Shown here: positions 49,901-59,809 of the stretch, one piece after another
Position numbering within the stretch: the stretch's first letter is position 1
How the letters are laid out: each line of letters begins with the position of its first letter
From: Mycteria americana
Lineage: Eukaryota > Chordata > Aves > Ciconiiformes > Ciconiidae
Assembly (NCBI RefSeq): GCF_035582795.1
Contig: NC_134377.1
Span: 18,686,501-18,750,500 of the forward strand
Direction of reading: 5' to 3'
Length of the DNA: 64,000 bases
Made by a program: the position numbers and the translations under genes
Notes under the pieces: model-generated
Database searches by the model: none
Told to the model about the DNA's origin: nothing
What the model saw: the letters and a program-made list of their open reading frames with translations, nothing else

Positions 49901-52900
49901 TGGGTGGATGGGGCTGGACACCCCAGGGCAGCACCCGCTCCCTGGCTGGAACCATGGCCCAGCGCTCGGCAGTGCCCGGTGCCAACACCTCTGCCCTGGG
50001 CATCTGCAGCTCGGGCTGCCCCGGGGCCACTAGGCGAAGGAGCGGGCTGTCATGGCAGCTGAACGGGAGCAGCGACCGGCAGGGTGGCCGGCTACGTCCT
50101 ATGGCCATGGACCGCAATCAGTGTTCCAAGAAGAAATGATGCCGGGGTGATGGGGACACTGAGCCACACGCATGGGACGTGTGGGGTCTGGCCGTGGTGG
50201 CAGCTGTGGGGACCTCTACTCACAGTGCCCGGGCAGTGCTGTGGGTTTGCAGCAGGTCCGGCCAGCTGCCAGCGCTGCCACGTCCTCACCCAGCTCCTAC
50301 CATGGTGACCCCCCACCCCAGGAGCTGCCGACAGGCATCGTGCGGTCACCCCGGACCCCACATGGGATTTGCCCCAGGACGAGTTGCGTGGCCAGGATGC
50401 ACTGCCACCTGCCACAACCGGACACAACCAGCATGGGTAGGGTAAAATGAGGTTAAAACCAAACTGTGTGCTCCGCAAATGGGCCTTAAGTCCCCCGTCC
50501 CCGCTTCTCAGCGGCTCCATTTCCTTCCCTTGCAGGTGCTGTGTGGGGTAGTTTGCTCCTTCTGCATAAAGCAACCCCCTGCCCAGCCCCGGCATGAGCC
50601 CCAGCCCGGGGGCTGTGGCGGGGATGGCGGCCAGCACAGCCCCGCAGCAGGGGTTTGCTTGCAGGGACGGGCAGCAGGGGCTGGGAGAAAAACCTGCCCT
50701 TCACCAGCGGCAGCGCGAGGGACGGACGCTGCTGCCGGGCTAAATATAGCCCCCGGGCCCACGAGGAAATCCTGCTGAATTATGGATGAGGCTGCAATAA
50801 GCCCCCACTCATCAATAGGGAGGAAGGTTGGCTGGGCAGGAGGGCAGCTCCCACGGGATGCAGGCGAGCATGGCAGGGACAGCAGGGCTGGCTGGGGACC
50901 TGGCCACCCTCGGCTTCGTGTCCCCCCCGGGGGCGGCAGTGGCTCAGCAGCTGCCCGCGGTGCCCCTGCTCCTCCTCTGCAGGTCCCAGCCACTGGAAGG
51001 AGCTGAAAGCCACGTGTGGCGGTGACAAGCAGTCCCCCGTGAACATCAACAGGCGCTGGCTGCAGCGGGACGGTGGCCTCGGGGACATCCTCTTTGAGGG
51101 CTACGACCAGGCTCCCCCGGGCAAGTGGAGGCTGGCGAACAACGGGCACACGGGTGCGTGCTGCAGCCGGGCACCTCCCCCTGCCCTGGCTCCCCAGGCA
51201 CTGCCCTGGCCGGGGCTCGGCTCTGCCGCTGCTCCCGGGTGCTCTCTGCCCTTGAGCTGCAGGGTCCTGGGGCAGCTCCTGCCCCGTGGGTTTGCGTTAA
51301 CGCTGGGATGAAGCCCGGGGAGGACGAACCCTGTGGTCTGCTGGGCTGCGGGGAGAGAGATGGGGCTATCCCGATGTGCCAGGGCTGCCCCCTGTCCTTA
51401 CCCCCCATCCTTACCCCATCTGGCTGCTCTTGCAGTGATGCTGAGCCTGGCGAGTGAGTCGGCCACTGAGCACATCACCGTCAGCGGCGGAGGCCTCCCT
51501 GGCAGGTACCGAGCACTGCAGCTTCACTTCCACTGGGGCAGCCCAGCCGGGAACGGCTCCGAGCACACCCTCGACGGGCGCCAGCTCCCTATGGAGGTAG
51601 GCGAGAAAAAGCACCCATCAGGCTGTCTGGGTGGCCCACGTCCTTGGCGTGGGAAGGTGTGATGCTGGTGCGTCCCAAGGCTGCCATGCAGTGGGGTGAC
51701 CGGGCTTTGGTGATGCTGCACCAGCGGATTTGGCTGTGCTCCCTGTCACTGCAGCCTTGCACTGATGGTGGGATTCGGACAGCCGCTGCACAGGGCACCT
51801 GGGTGGTTAAAAAGCAGCTGACATGAGACTCAAGGTTTGTCTTTACCATGCGTGGGCCAAGCTGCCTCGTCGGAGGCACTCAGTGGGGTTTGGAGGGCTC
51901 TGCGCCCCGCTGGGACCGCACACTGAGTCAGCGAATGCAAGCAAGAGCGTGCGGGAGCGTGCTGTGCCAAGCGCGTCAGGATCGTTCTGGGTGAAAGAGG
52001 CTCTGCGCCTCTAAAATATTAATTATCTGCCAGAGGAGAGCAAAATTTATGTATTGCGGCTGGCGGGTGCCCTGGGACTGCTGTCCCCCTTTCCCCACCC
52101 CCTTCAAAGGTTGTTCACTTCATTGGGGTGCTTTGATCCTCCGAGAGGCCACGCCGCAGAAGCGCCTGTGGGACCAGGAGGGCTTTTCTGGGGGGTGGTT
52201 GGCTCAGCATCTGGCTGCCCCAGGCTGGCTAGGGAGATCCGTGGGCGATTGCCCGGCTGCCCGGGGGTCGGCCAGGGGCGGTTGCCCACGCTTGGCCCCT
52301 CTGTGCTTTCCCCAGCTGCACATTGTCCACATCAACGTCAAGTACCGGACGCTGGCGGAGGCCAAGGGGCATCCCAACGGGCTGGCCGTGCTCGGCTTCT
52401 TCTTCCAGGTGGGTCTGCGGGGACTCACGCTGCCGGCGGGAGGGGACGCCCCCGGGAACAGGCTGCTCGCAGTGTGGCTGGGGGAGCATTGTACGGCTGC
52501 CTCGAGGGAGTGAGAAGGGGCAGGAAGGCTGGGTCAAGGCCAGGAGGTGCTGGGGAACCTCAGTGGGGAAAGGTGCCATGACCCCCCCTGCCAGCTTCGT
52601 GCAAGGGGGTGCCGGCTGGGAGCTCACCCATCCCCACGGCTGCTCTGCGGCAACAGGGGGCCAGGGACGGCTCTGCCTGCGGATGCTCAGTGGTGCGGGG
52701 TGACCCGGCTCTGCCCTGCCCCATCCACTTACTCTCCCCTTCCGCAGGTCTCCGAAACCCCTAACGCCAACTACAACACCATCGTAGCGGGGCTGAGGAA
52801 CGTCTCCCACGCTGGTGAGTCGCCTCCTCGTTGGGGCAGGGGTGGAAAGGGGAGAGACCCTGGTGCGGGAGGGCAGGGGTGTGCCCCGGCGGGTTGGGTG

Positions 52901-54050
52901 GGGGGGAGCTGCCGGTCCGTGGGGCCATCTGGCTGAAGGGAAACTGATGGGGGTGGCCCTGTTGCGCCCGCCGTGTCCCCGGCACGGGACGGGCTGAGTG
53001 CCCATGTCTCGCCCTGCAGGGGACTCCGTGGATTTGGCCTCCACCTTCCGCCTAAGCACCCTGTTGCCACGTGCGGGCCAGCTCTCCAGGTACTACCGCT
53101 ACCAGGGCTCTCTCACCACCCCCGACTGCAGCGAGGTTGTCGTCTGGACCGTCTTCGAGGAGCCGGTGGAGATCGGCCGAGAGCAGGTAACGGCATGCGC
53201 AGCCCCACGCTCCAGCGCCCGAAGGGCTGGACCCCCCGGGTGGCCCCTCTCCTCGTCCTTCCTGACCCCTAAGCAAGAGCACAGGGAAAGTCATCTCTAT
53301 AATAACGCTCCCGGCAACCTGGCAATTAATTAATTTTATGAGGGTTAAGTAATAGAGCTGTGGCCACCTGCCAGCAGGGAGAAATCCCATCCGTAGTGCT
53401 CTGCCACCCAGCCCTGGTATTCAGAAAGCGAAATGGGAGCAAACCCCTTGGAGGTCAGAAGAGGCTCCAAGGAGGTGGGTGGGTGGGTGGATGGAGTTCT
53501 CCTCTGCTGCCCAAGCATCTTGGCAGACGTATTTCCCTGAGGGTGTTGTGGGCCAGCTGCTCTTTAAGTGCTCCGCACAGGCAGTGCAACATGATTAGCT
53601 CCTTTAAAACTCAAGACCTGATCCTTGCAAGGCCCTGGCTCGTGTACTTGCCCTCCGGGTCTGGTTTCGGGAGAGCAGTGAGGGGTGCCGGGAGGACACG
53701 CGCTGGCATGGGGCCATGCCATGGGTCCTGTGCCATTGGCAGCGGGGCAGCATGAAAGGGGGCTCACAAGTGGGCAGGGGCTTGGGGCACCCGGCAAAGC
53801 GGCTGCCCACCCTGCCTCTCCCCCTGCGCAGCTGCGGGCGTTCGTCAGCACCCTCCACTTCCCGGCCGCCGGCTCCACACTCCTAAAAATGACCAACAAC
53901 TTCCGCCCGCCGCAGCCCCTCCGCAGCCGGAAGGTCTTCGCCTCCAGGGCAGCCACAGCCAGCGGCGGGTCCCCGCACAGGGACCACCACCAGCTCCTCT
54001 CCCCCCTGCTCCTCCTGATCCTGCTCAGCCCCTTCTTGCCAACCCCGTAG
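46868..54050 (+). CDS. CA15: CA15-type GPI-anchored alpha carbonic anhydrase, complete, eight coding exons
   Basis: Exons 46868-46934, 48708-48743, 50983-51153, 51436-51596, 52316-52408, 52748-52814, 53020-53186 and 53832-54050 join in frame to 326 residues with all GT-AG splice sites. The enzyme family interconverts CO2 and bicarbonate. Visible active-site residues are zinc ligands H122, H124 (LHFHWG) and H147 (ELHIVH), proton shuttle H90 (NNGHT), and the gate pair E134 and T231 (LTTPDC). An N-terminal signal peptide, four cysteines (C26, C34, C46, C235) matching the CA4/CA15 disulfides, N-glycosylation sequons at N131 and N194, and a hydrophobic C-terminus (about 309-324) after small residues S298-S301 indicate a GPI-anchored extracellular enzyme. 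Mouse Car15 is of similar length (about 324) and also neighbours Dgcr2, so CA15 is preferred over the related CA4. Confidence 0.93.
46935..48707 (+). other. CA15: CA15 intron 1
   Basis: 1.8 kb, very GC-rich. It contains a long open frame on the + strand and others on the - strand, without recognisable domains. No repeat is seen. Confidence 0.8.
48708..48743 (+). CDS. CA15: CA15 exon 2: 36-nt mini-exon with N-terminal cysteine pair
   Basis: The acceptor is ctcccgcag and the donor is TGCG|gtgagt. It encodes [12 protein letters not shown], the extracellular-CA signature with two cysteines expected to form the local disulfide of CA4/CA15. Its identification rests on phase fit and on this motif. 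Confidence 0.9.
48744..50982 (+). other. CA15: CA15 intron 2
   Basis: 2.2 kb, the longest CA15 intron. Most is GC-rich, but 49070-49530 is AT-richer and motif-dense (see the regulatory candidate at 49240-49330). Confidence 0.8.
49235..49335. promoter_or_regulatory. Candidate cis-element in CA15 intron 2
   Basis: An octamer ATGCAAAT (49247-49254), a homeodomain-type TTAATTAA (49268-49275) and GCATGTAATCAG occur within 60 bases of AT-rich DNA in an otherwise GC-rich intron. This is the composition expected of a conserved enhancer; function is inferred. Confidence 0.35.
50983..51153 (+). CDS. CA15: CA15 exon 3
   Basis: The acceptor is cctctgcag and the donor is ACGG|gtgcgt. It encodes [18 protein letters not shown] (conserved SPVNI) and LANNGHT with the proton-shuttle His90. 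C46 here should pair with C235. Confidence 0.93.
51436..51596 (+). CDS. CA15: CA15 exon 4: first two zinc-binding histidines
   Basis: The acceptor is gctcttgcag and the donor is GAG|gtaggc. It encodes LQLHFHWGS with H122 and H124, then NGSEHTLDG with gate residue E134 and a potential glycosylation site. Confidence 0.94.
51597..52315 (+). other. CA15: CA15 intron 4
   Basis: 719 bp without a recognised element. The remaining CA15 introns 3 (51154-51435), 5 (52409-52747) and 6 (52815-53019) are short and also show nothing notable. Confidence 0.8.
52316..52408 (+). CDS. CA15: CA15 exon 5: third zinc-binding histidine
   Basis: The acceptor is ctttccccag and the donor is CAG|gtgggt; 93 nt, phase 0 at both ends. 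It encodes LHIVHIN with H147 and the core strand [10 protein letters not shown]. Confidence 0.94.
52748..52814 (+). CDS. CA15: CA15 exon 6
   Basis: The acceptor is cttccgcag and the donor is GCTG|gtgagt; 67 nt. It encodes [21 protein letters not shown]194 is a potential glycosylation site. Confidence 0.92.
53020..53186 (+). CDS. CA15: CA15 exon 7: TTP signature
   Basis: The acceptor is gccctgcag and the donor is CAG|gtaacg. It encodes [19 protein letters not shown], containing the conserved SLTTP gate (T231) and C235, and ends EIGREQ. Confidence 0.95.
53187..53831 (+). other. CA15: CA15 intron 7
   Basis: 645 bp with a short (GGTG)n run near 53476-53494. Nothing else is recognised. Confidence 0.8.
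53832..54050 (+). CDS. CA15: CA15 exon 8: C-terminus with GPI-attachment signal
   Basis: The acceptor is cctgcgcag; stop TAG is at 54048. It encodes [25 protein letters not shown] (the conserved CA C-terminal strand), a small-residue region TASGGS and the hydrophobic tail [11 protein letters not shown]. This is a typical GPI signal with no cytoplasmic residues beyond FLPTP. Confidence 0.93.
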   Translation: MRAFVSTLHFPAAGSTLLKMTNNFRPPQPLRSRKVFASRAATASGGSPHRDHHQLLSPLLLLILLSPFLPTP

Positions 54051-54306
54051 GGTCTGGCCCAGCCTTTCACCAGTCTCCACGTGAGCATTGCCCCGCTGCA
54101 ACGGTGACGGGGAGGCAACACATCTGGTTCAAGGGTAAATGGGGAAAAAAAAAAAATCAAAAAAAGCACGTCGAGACCTCGGCCGGGCGAAGCTTTTGCA
54201 AACCTGGATCTCTGCAGAGGTGAATCTCTGCAAGCCCGGAGCCTCCCTGCAATGCCCCCGTAGCCAGACGGTGGGAGCCACCAGGAGGGGATGCTGGAGG
54301 GGCTGG

Positions 54307-54312
54307 AATAAA
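54307..54312 (+). promoter_or_regulatory. CA15: CA15 polyadenylation signal
   Basis: AATAAA 257 bases after the TAG, followed by GT-containing GC-rich sequence (gtcctcgccggtggctgc) and then TGTGTCC. This implies a short 3'UTR of about 280 nt. Confidence 0.7.
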
Positions 54313-54679
54313 GCTGAGGTCCTCGCCGGTGGCTGCGGGTCGCTGCCTCTTTGGCTCTGTGTCCCTTCGGTGTTGCTGGGGCAGGGTGCTTGGCATGGGG
54401 GTGCAGGGCTAGTGGGGAGGGAGCTGGGGGACAGTGTCTGTGTGGCACTCGGGGATGCTGGCCCTGCGCATGGCTGTGCAGGTGGGTATGAGACTCCCCC
54501 TCTCCTCCCTGTGCAATAAATCCCCGGGGCCAAATCCCAGCCCTGCGTGTGGCTCAGGGTCCTTGCAGTCCCTGTGCCTGCAGACAATGCCCTGTTGCTT
54601 TCCCCAGGGACGGGGCTGGCTGACAGAGGGACGGGGCTGTCCCGGGGACACAGCACCCCTTGGTGCCCCCAGGCAGGAC

Positions 54680-55281
54680 TGTCGTGGTTTAACCCCAGTC
54701 AGCAACCAAGCACCACGCAGCTGCTCGCTCACCCTTCCCCCCCGGTGGGACGGGGAGAGAATCGGAAGGGCAAAAGTGAGAAAACTCGTGGGCTGAGATA
54801 AGAACAGTTCAATAAATAACTGAAATAAAATATAATAATAATAATAATAGTAGTAGTGGTAATGAAAAGGAAAACAACAAAAGAGAGAGAGGAACAAAAC
54901 CCCAGAAAAACAAGTGATGCAACTGCTCACCACCCACTGACCGATGCCCGGCCAGTCCCCGAGCAGTGATCTACTCCCCCCTGGCCAGCTCCCCCCAGTT
55001 TCTATACTGAGCATGATGCCATATGGTGTGGAATAGCCCTTTGGGGGTCAGCTTTTGGGGGTCAGCAGTTGGGGTCAGCTGTCCTGGCTGTGCTCCCTCC
55101 CAGCTTCTTGTGCACCTGGCAGAGCATGGGAAGCTGAAAAGTCCTTGACCAGTGTATACACTACTTAGCAACAACTAAAACGTCAGTGTGTTATCACATT
55201 ATTCTCATGCTAAATCCAAAACACAGCACTGTACCAGCTACTAGGAAGAAAATTAACTCTATCCCAGCCGAAACCAGGACA
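54680..55281 (+). mobile_element. Solo LTR of an avian endogenous retrovirus (ERVL-like), complete
   Basis: It starts TGTCGTGGTTTAACCCC and ends GCCGAAACCAGGACA, thus TG...CA bounded. The 5-bp AGGAC is duplicated exactly at 54675-54679 and 55282-55286. It carries AATAAA-type signals near 54812 and a TAA/TAG microsatellite (54830-54860). No internal retroviral genes adjoin it, so it is a solo LTR left by LTR-LTR recombination. It is markedly AT-richer than its surroundings. The 5' sequence is one I recognise from many bird genomes; the subfamily cannot be assigned here. Confidence 0.9.
54835..54862 (+). repeat. TAA/TAG trinucleotide microsatellite inside the LTR
   Basis: (ATA)n followed by (GTA)n, about nine units in total. 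It is internal to the solo LTR. Confidence 0.9.
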
Positions 55282-55750
55282 AGGACACAGGGAACTGATG
55301 GCTCTTTCCACGGGGCTAATTTTACGCTGGCAGAAATAACTGCAGCTGCTGGCGCTGCTCCTGCATTGCCCGGCAAGGCAGGGGCAGGCAGAGCCGGGGC
55401 CCTGGGCGAATGAGGTGGTTCATAATTAATGTGCTGAAGCTCCAGGCATGTTCCCGTCTCCTCCTGAATTATGGGCGTAAGAGCACAGGTTGCTATCTGG
55501 GAGCAGAGTGGGGCAGGTTGAGGTTTTCATCATTTCTGGGGGGAAAACACTGCCAGCGCCGGGCTCCAGCCCCCCCCTCCCCCGCCAGCCCAAGGGGTGG
55601 CTGCGGCACCCATGGGTGCAGAGGGCCTGAGCGTCCTGGTGCGAGGCCTGGGCTCCCTCTGAAGCCCGCAGCGGGGAATAGGCATCTCCAGGGGGTGAAG
55701 GGGCCCCACGCTGCGGGGGGGGGGGGGACACCCTGCGGGTGCTGGGGCTC

Positions 55751-56480
55751 TATAAACCCACCCCAGAGCTCAGGTCTGGGGGCTCGGAGCAGCCGCCCTG
55801 GTCTGGAGAGGGGAGGGCAGGGCTGGTGCTCGTGCCCGGGGGAGCCAGGTGCCGTTGGGCGCGCAGCGCACGCGGGATGCCGAGCGCGGGCTGCCGCGTG
55901 CTGCCGCCGGCGTGGCGGCGGCCATCGCCCCGCTCGGTGATTCCCGCCGGGGTCCGGCTCGCGCCGGCTGGAAGCAGCGGCCTCGCGCAGGGCCCACGTG
56001 CCGACCTTGCGTTAAGGCGCGCCCCGGCGCGGGCGACGGCCCTGGCCGCCAGCCCCCCCCCGCCGCGCCGGGGGCTCAGGCCGGCGAGAGCCGGCAGCCG
56101 CGGGGCCACGCTCGCCCTGCGCGCCCACGGGCAGCCCGGTCTGCCCCCCCCCCCCCGTGGCCCCCCGCAGACCCCTCCCGCGTGCCTGCCTGCCGCCGCG
56201 CCCGGGTGCCGCCCCGGGCCGGGCCGGGGCCCAGCGCCGCTCCGCCCCACGGGGGACTCGGGCCACGCGGGGGCGCGGGGCCGGGCCGGGCGGCGGCGGC
56301 CGGAGCGCCGCGGCGGCCGCCAGGGGGCGCCCGCCTGCCGGCTGCGGACGCGCGCGGACCCGTGCCCGGTGCCGCCGCCACCGCGTCCGCGCGCTCCCTG
56401 CGCCCCCGCTCCGAGCGCCCTCCGCCGTGCCCTCTGTTCCCCCCGTTGTCCCGTCACGTCCCCCTGCGTCCCGCTGTGCC
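55751..56480. promoter_or_regulatory. Orphan TATA box and CpG island; possible promoter of an unidentified transcript
   Basis: TATAAA at 55751-55756 in a CTATAAACCCACCCC context is followed at 55840-56480 by the most CpG-dense stretch of the window. No downstream exon with recognisable homology was found on either strand. Long open frames across the island are expected from composition alone. It could be a promoter of a non-coding RNA or of a gene whose body lies outside the window. Confidence 0.45.
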
Positions 56481-58039
56481 CGCCACGCCCCTCGTCGCCC
56501 CCCGTGTCCCTCCGTGTCCCACCACTCCCCCAGTCCCCGCTGCACGGGCCAGCCCCAGCCCCTCACACCCACGGGCTGCCCCACGGACGCGCCCGGGCGC
56601 AGCCCTGGGTGGTCACAGGCCCGGCTGGCAACGGTGGCGGGTTCAGCTGCAGAGCATGGCGGGAGCTGGTCAGCCACGGTGAGCCCCAGATGGCTGTGGC
56701 CCCCCAGGCCACCCCAGTACCAGGCCGAGGTGTGAGGGGCACCTGGGCAGTGGGGCCAGACGTTGCCTGCCCCGGGGGCCCATCGGGGGCACGAACGAGG
56801 CCGTGGCTCTCCAAGAGCAGCAGGGGGCCGAAATGCCTGGGCAGGAGCCCTGGGAGCAGAGACCCCCTGTGCTCAGGGCCCCCATCCCCTGGGGGACCCA
56901 TCCTGGCTGGCCGTGGTGCCCCTGGCAGAGGAGCGTGGTGGCACCAGGCAGGGTCTGGCAGCCAAGGCCCCCTGTACGGCTGGACAGCGAAACCACCCCG
57001 AGGCCTTGGCACACACTGTGCAGCCAACCGGGACCCCAAATTTGGAGAGGTGCTGTGTCTCCCGCCGGGAACGCTGGGCTGCCCTGGCTGCCCAGGAAAA
57101 GGACCTGGAACCGCCCCCCCCAAGAGCCATTGCTGAAACGGGGCCAAAAAATGGCTTTTCCCGCCTCCCGCCCTGCCTGCGGCACGGCCGGGCAGCGACG
57201 CTCTGGGTGCCACGTGCTGGAAAGTTTGTGCTGAGGAAGCGGTGCATGCTGGGGCCAGGGCTATTCCTGGCTCCCAGCTGGTGTTTGGCCGAAGCGGGCT
57301 CTTGTTTTCGGCCAGGCTGTAATTTTAGCAAAGGCTGTTCCTGAGCAGCGGGGCTGCGGTCGGCACAGCTGCCTGGGGAGCGCGCCAGCTCAGCTGGGGG
57401 ACCGGCGATGCGTGTCGGCACCCCCCTGCCCACGGCCGGCCCGGGGTGCCCGGCCAAAAGTGCCCAGAACATGGCAGAAATGCCTAAACACAATGTTCTT
57501 CCCCCGCAGTGGCTGCAGAGGAAGGGGAAAGGGCTGGGCTTCTGCTGGGGCCGGCGGCATTTGCTCAGGGCGGGGAGGCTGCCAGTGAGGGTAGCACTGT
57601 CCGGGGTGCAGGATCCAGCCCCAGGGCGCACCCCCGCATTCCCCTCCAGTGCCCCCCATGCTGGCTGCAAAAGCCGTGGCACTGGCACTGCTCACCCCAG
57701 CAGGCCGTGGAGGGGGAGAAAACCAAATTTGGCTTGAGGTCCTCCCTAACTGGTTGAGTCAAAGCCTTCCGTTCCCTCCCGAGGGCCCGGCGATGACTGC
57801 GGCGGCCACCTCTATCACAACCGTCAGCCGCCGCTGCCACCACCTTGCTGCCATCCTGCCACCAACATTCCTACCTAGAAATTTCTTAACATTAAGCTAA
57901 AAAAAAAAAAAAAAAATAAAAAAAAATCCCGTCTTGGGAGTTCTAACAAGGGCTGAAACTTAACGATCATATTTCTCCAGACGGGCAGTACCAGCCCTGT
58001 GATAAAACCTCTCCATCAGCACACCTGCCTGGGGAGACG
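56481..58039. other. GC-rich intergenic DNA downstream of the CpG island
   Basis: No recognisable coding exon, RNA gene or repeat other than the poly-A tract at 57899. The segment 55287-55750 between the LTR and the TATA box is likewise empty apart from a G run near 55715. Confidence 0.65.
57899..57926 (+). repeat. Poly-A tract
   Basis: A run of A with a single T at 57917. No LINE/SINE body is recognised upstream, so it is listed as a simple repeat. Confidence 0.85.
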
Positions 58040-58300
58040 CGGCTGTTTACACCGAGGATGAGCAGAAAACAAGGGTTTGCTTGGTGCCCAGACCAGGGCT
58101 GAAGCTCTGCTGGGAGGTTTATTTTATTATCACGCTAAATTTGAGATGATAAATATTTTGAAGCAGCTGAAAGGTGTTTATTTTTGAGTCGGTTCAGCTT
58201 GTTTACAACCTGTTTACAGGCCTGGGCATTTATCTTTGGGGCTGTTTACCTCTCCTCAGGCTGTGGCTAGGGTTTAATACACATATAAATAAAAACCCAG
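58040..58300. promoter_or_regulatory. AT-rich island with clustered forkhead-type TGTTTAC motifs and a TATAAATA box
   Basis: TGTTTAC occurs at 58044, 58200, 58211 and 58243, and TGTTTAT at 58175. TATAAATA lies at 58284-58291. The surrounding GC-rich DNA would contain few such 7-mers by chance. Suggests a cis-regulatory element; a promoter cannot be excluded. Confidence 0.4.
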
Positions 58301-59040
58301 CGCGGGGTCCGGCCGCCTCTCCCAGTGCCTTCCTGCTGGCCGCCAGCTGCGTGCCCCGGCGGTTGCTGTTTTGACAGAGCTATGCAAATGCTCTCCTCTT
58401 TGCAAGTGGGCTTGATTGCTCAGGTCGTGTTTGTGACCATGCCAGCCTCAAACATTTATTTATTTCGTTTAATTCCCTTTCAGTTGCAGGGCGATAAACC
58501 TCGGCTTTGCGCTCTGCGGCTGTCCCCAGCTGGGGCTTTGACCCAGGGCTGCCCGGGGGTGTTTCGTAGTATTTTATAATTCATAGCCTGTATTTTATAA
58601 TGTATAACCCACATTTTATTCATTCATAACCTATATTGGGGATATAACCAGATATATCATATATGTAAGTTATATATATATAACTATAACACAACCAGAT
58701 TTGGGGAAATCTGCCCCATATTGTGGGAGTCTGGAGGCTGTCCCGTGCATCTCATGGCAGGTCGGACTGATGGACAAGCCCAGCTAAGGGGCAGCCTGAC
58801 AGCAGGCAGAGACTGATTATTTTAATTCAGTGAATGAGAGAGGATTTGGGGTGACCCGGCAGTGGGGTGGCAGCAGGAGGCCCCAGGCTGGTCACCCTGT
58901 GGTAGTGGCACAGGGGGACGAGGCCACGAGCTGAGCAGTGTCAGGGTCAGCCCTGGCCCCAAACCCCATGTGTGTGGGGTCAGAGGTGCCCAGCCGGGGG
59001 GCCTGGATGCACTGGGATCACTGGGGGGGTTGTGCGTGAG

Positions 59041-59110
59041 TGAGTGTGTGTGTTTGCACACATCTGCACACATCTGCAAGCGTGTGCATGCGTGTGCGCA
59101 TGCAGCAGCT
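59041..59110. repeat. Alternating purine-pyrimidine (GT/GC/CA) tract
   Basis: A TGTGTGTG run, two copies of CACATCTG, then GTGTGCATGCGTGTGCGCAT: long stretches of strictly alternating R/Y, compatible with Z-DNA formation. Confidence 0.7.
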
Positions 59111-59776
59111 GGGACACACCGCACTGGGGCAGGGACCACTCTGCCGGGAGAGACCCTGCTGGGGAGGGTCCTGCCAGGGGCCCTCCAGGAAACAGGAGCG
59201 GTGACCCCGGGCTGGGGACACGCCCTGGCGCGGGCACGCGGCCCCGCCAGCCTCGGCACCGGCCCCCAGTGGGTCCCTGGTCCCCCACCACCACCCACCC
59301 TGCCAATTTTGGGCAGCTTCAGGCTGCCCCAAAACCTGTCCCCCCGCTGCGGTGGCTGATGGCCGCCCTGCGAGGTGACAGCCTGGCGAGGCAGGGGCAA
59401 AGCTCGCCACAGCAAAGAGCCAGCAACCACCTCGGGGCTGAGCCGACTTGGGGCTCATCCGCGTGGCACCCGCTCGCCTTCACACGTCAGCACCCGCTGG
59501 AGACGGTTTCGCTTCCTTTTTTTGGCCCCCCTTTCGAGTTTCTGATTGGAGATTGTGGCGGGTGAGGAGTAAATTTAGCCGGGGGATGCCCCACGGCTGC
59601 ACAGCTGCATGGCGGTGCCGGCTGGGGGGGCCGGGGAGGGCCAGGGCCGACGTGGCACAGCCTGGGCTCTGCACAGCCCTACCCCAACCCCTTCGGAGAA
59701 GGTGGCTACCTAAGTGGGGGGATGTCGGGATGGGGTGCAGGAGCCACCAGCCGCTCCTCCGGGTGCTCGGGGCTGC

Positions 59777-59777
<1 letters not shown>

Positions 59778-59807
<30 letters not shown>
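59778..59807 (+). repeat. Poly-C tract (30 C)
   Basis: Thirty uninterrupted C residues in a GC-rich setting. Other shorter C or G runs occur nearby (for example near 55715 and 56143). The exact length should be treated as uncertain. Confidence 0.95.

Positions 59808-59809
<2 letters not shown>

Noticed and set aside
55739-57136. Open frame of about 465 codons across the CpG island
   Set aside because: It is Arg/Pro/Ala low-complexity translation of CpG-rich DNA, with competing frames on both strands. Kept only as a possible promoter.
58284-58291. TATAAATA as a gene promoter
   Set aside because: No exon or conserved frame follows; it is retained only as part of the forkhead-motif island.
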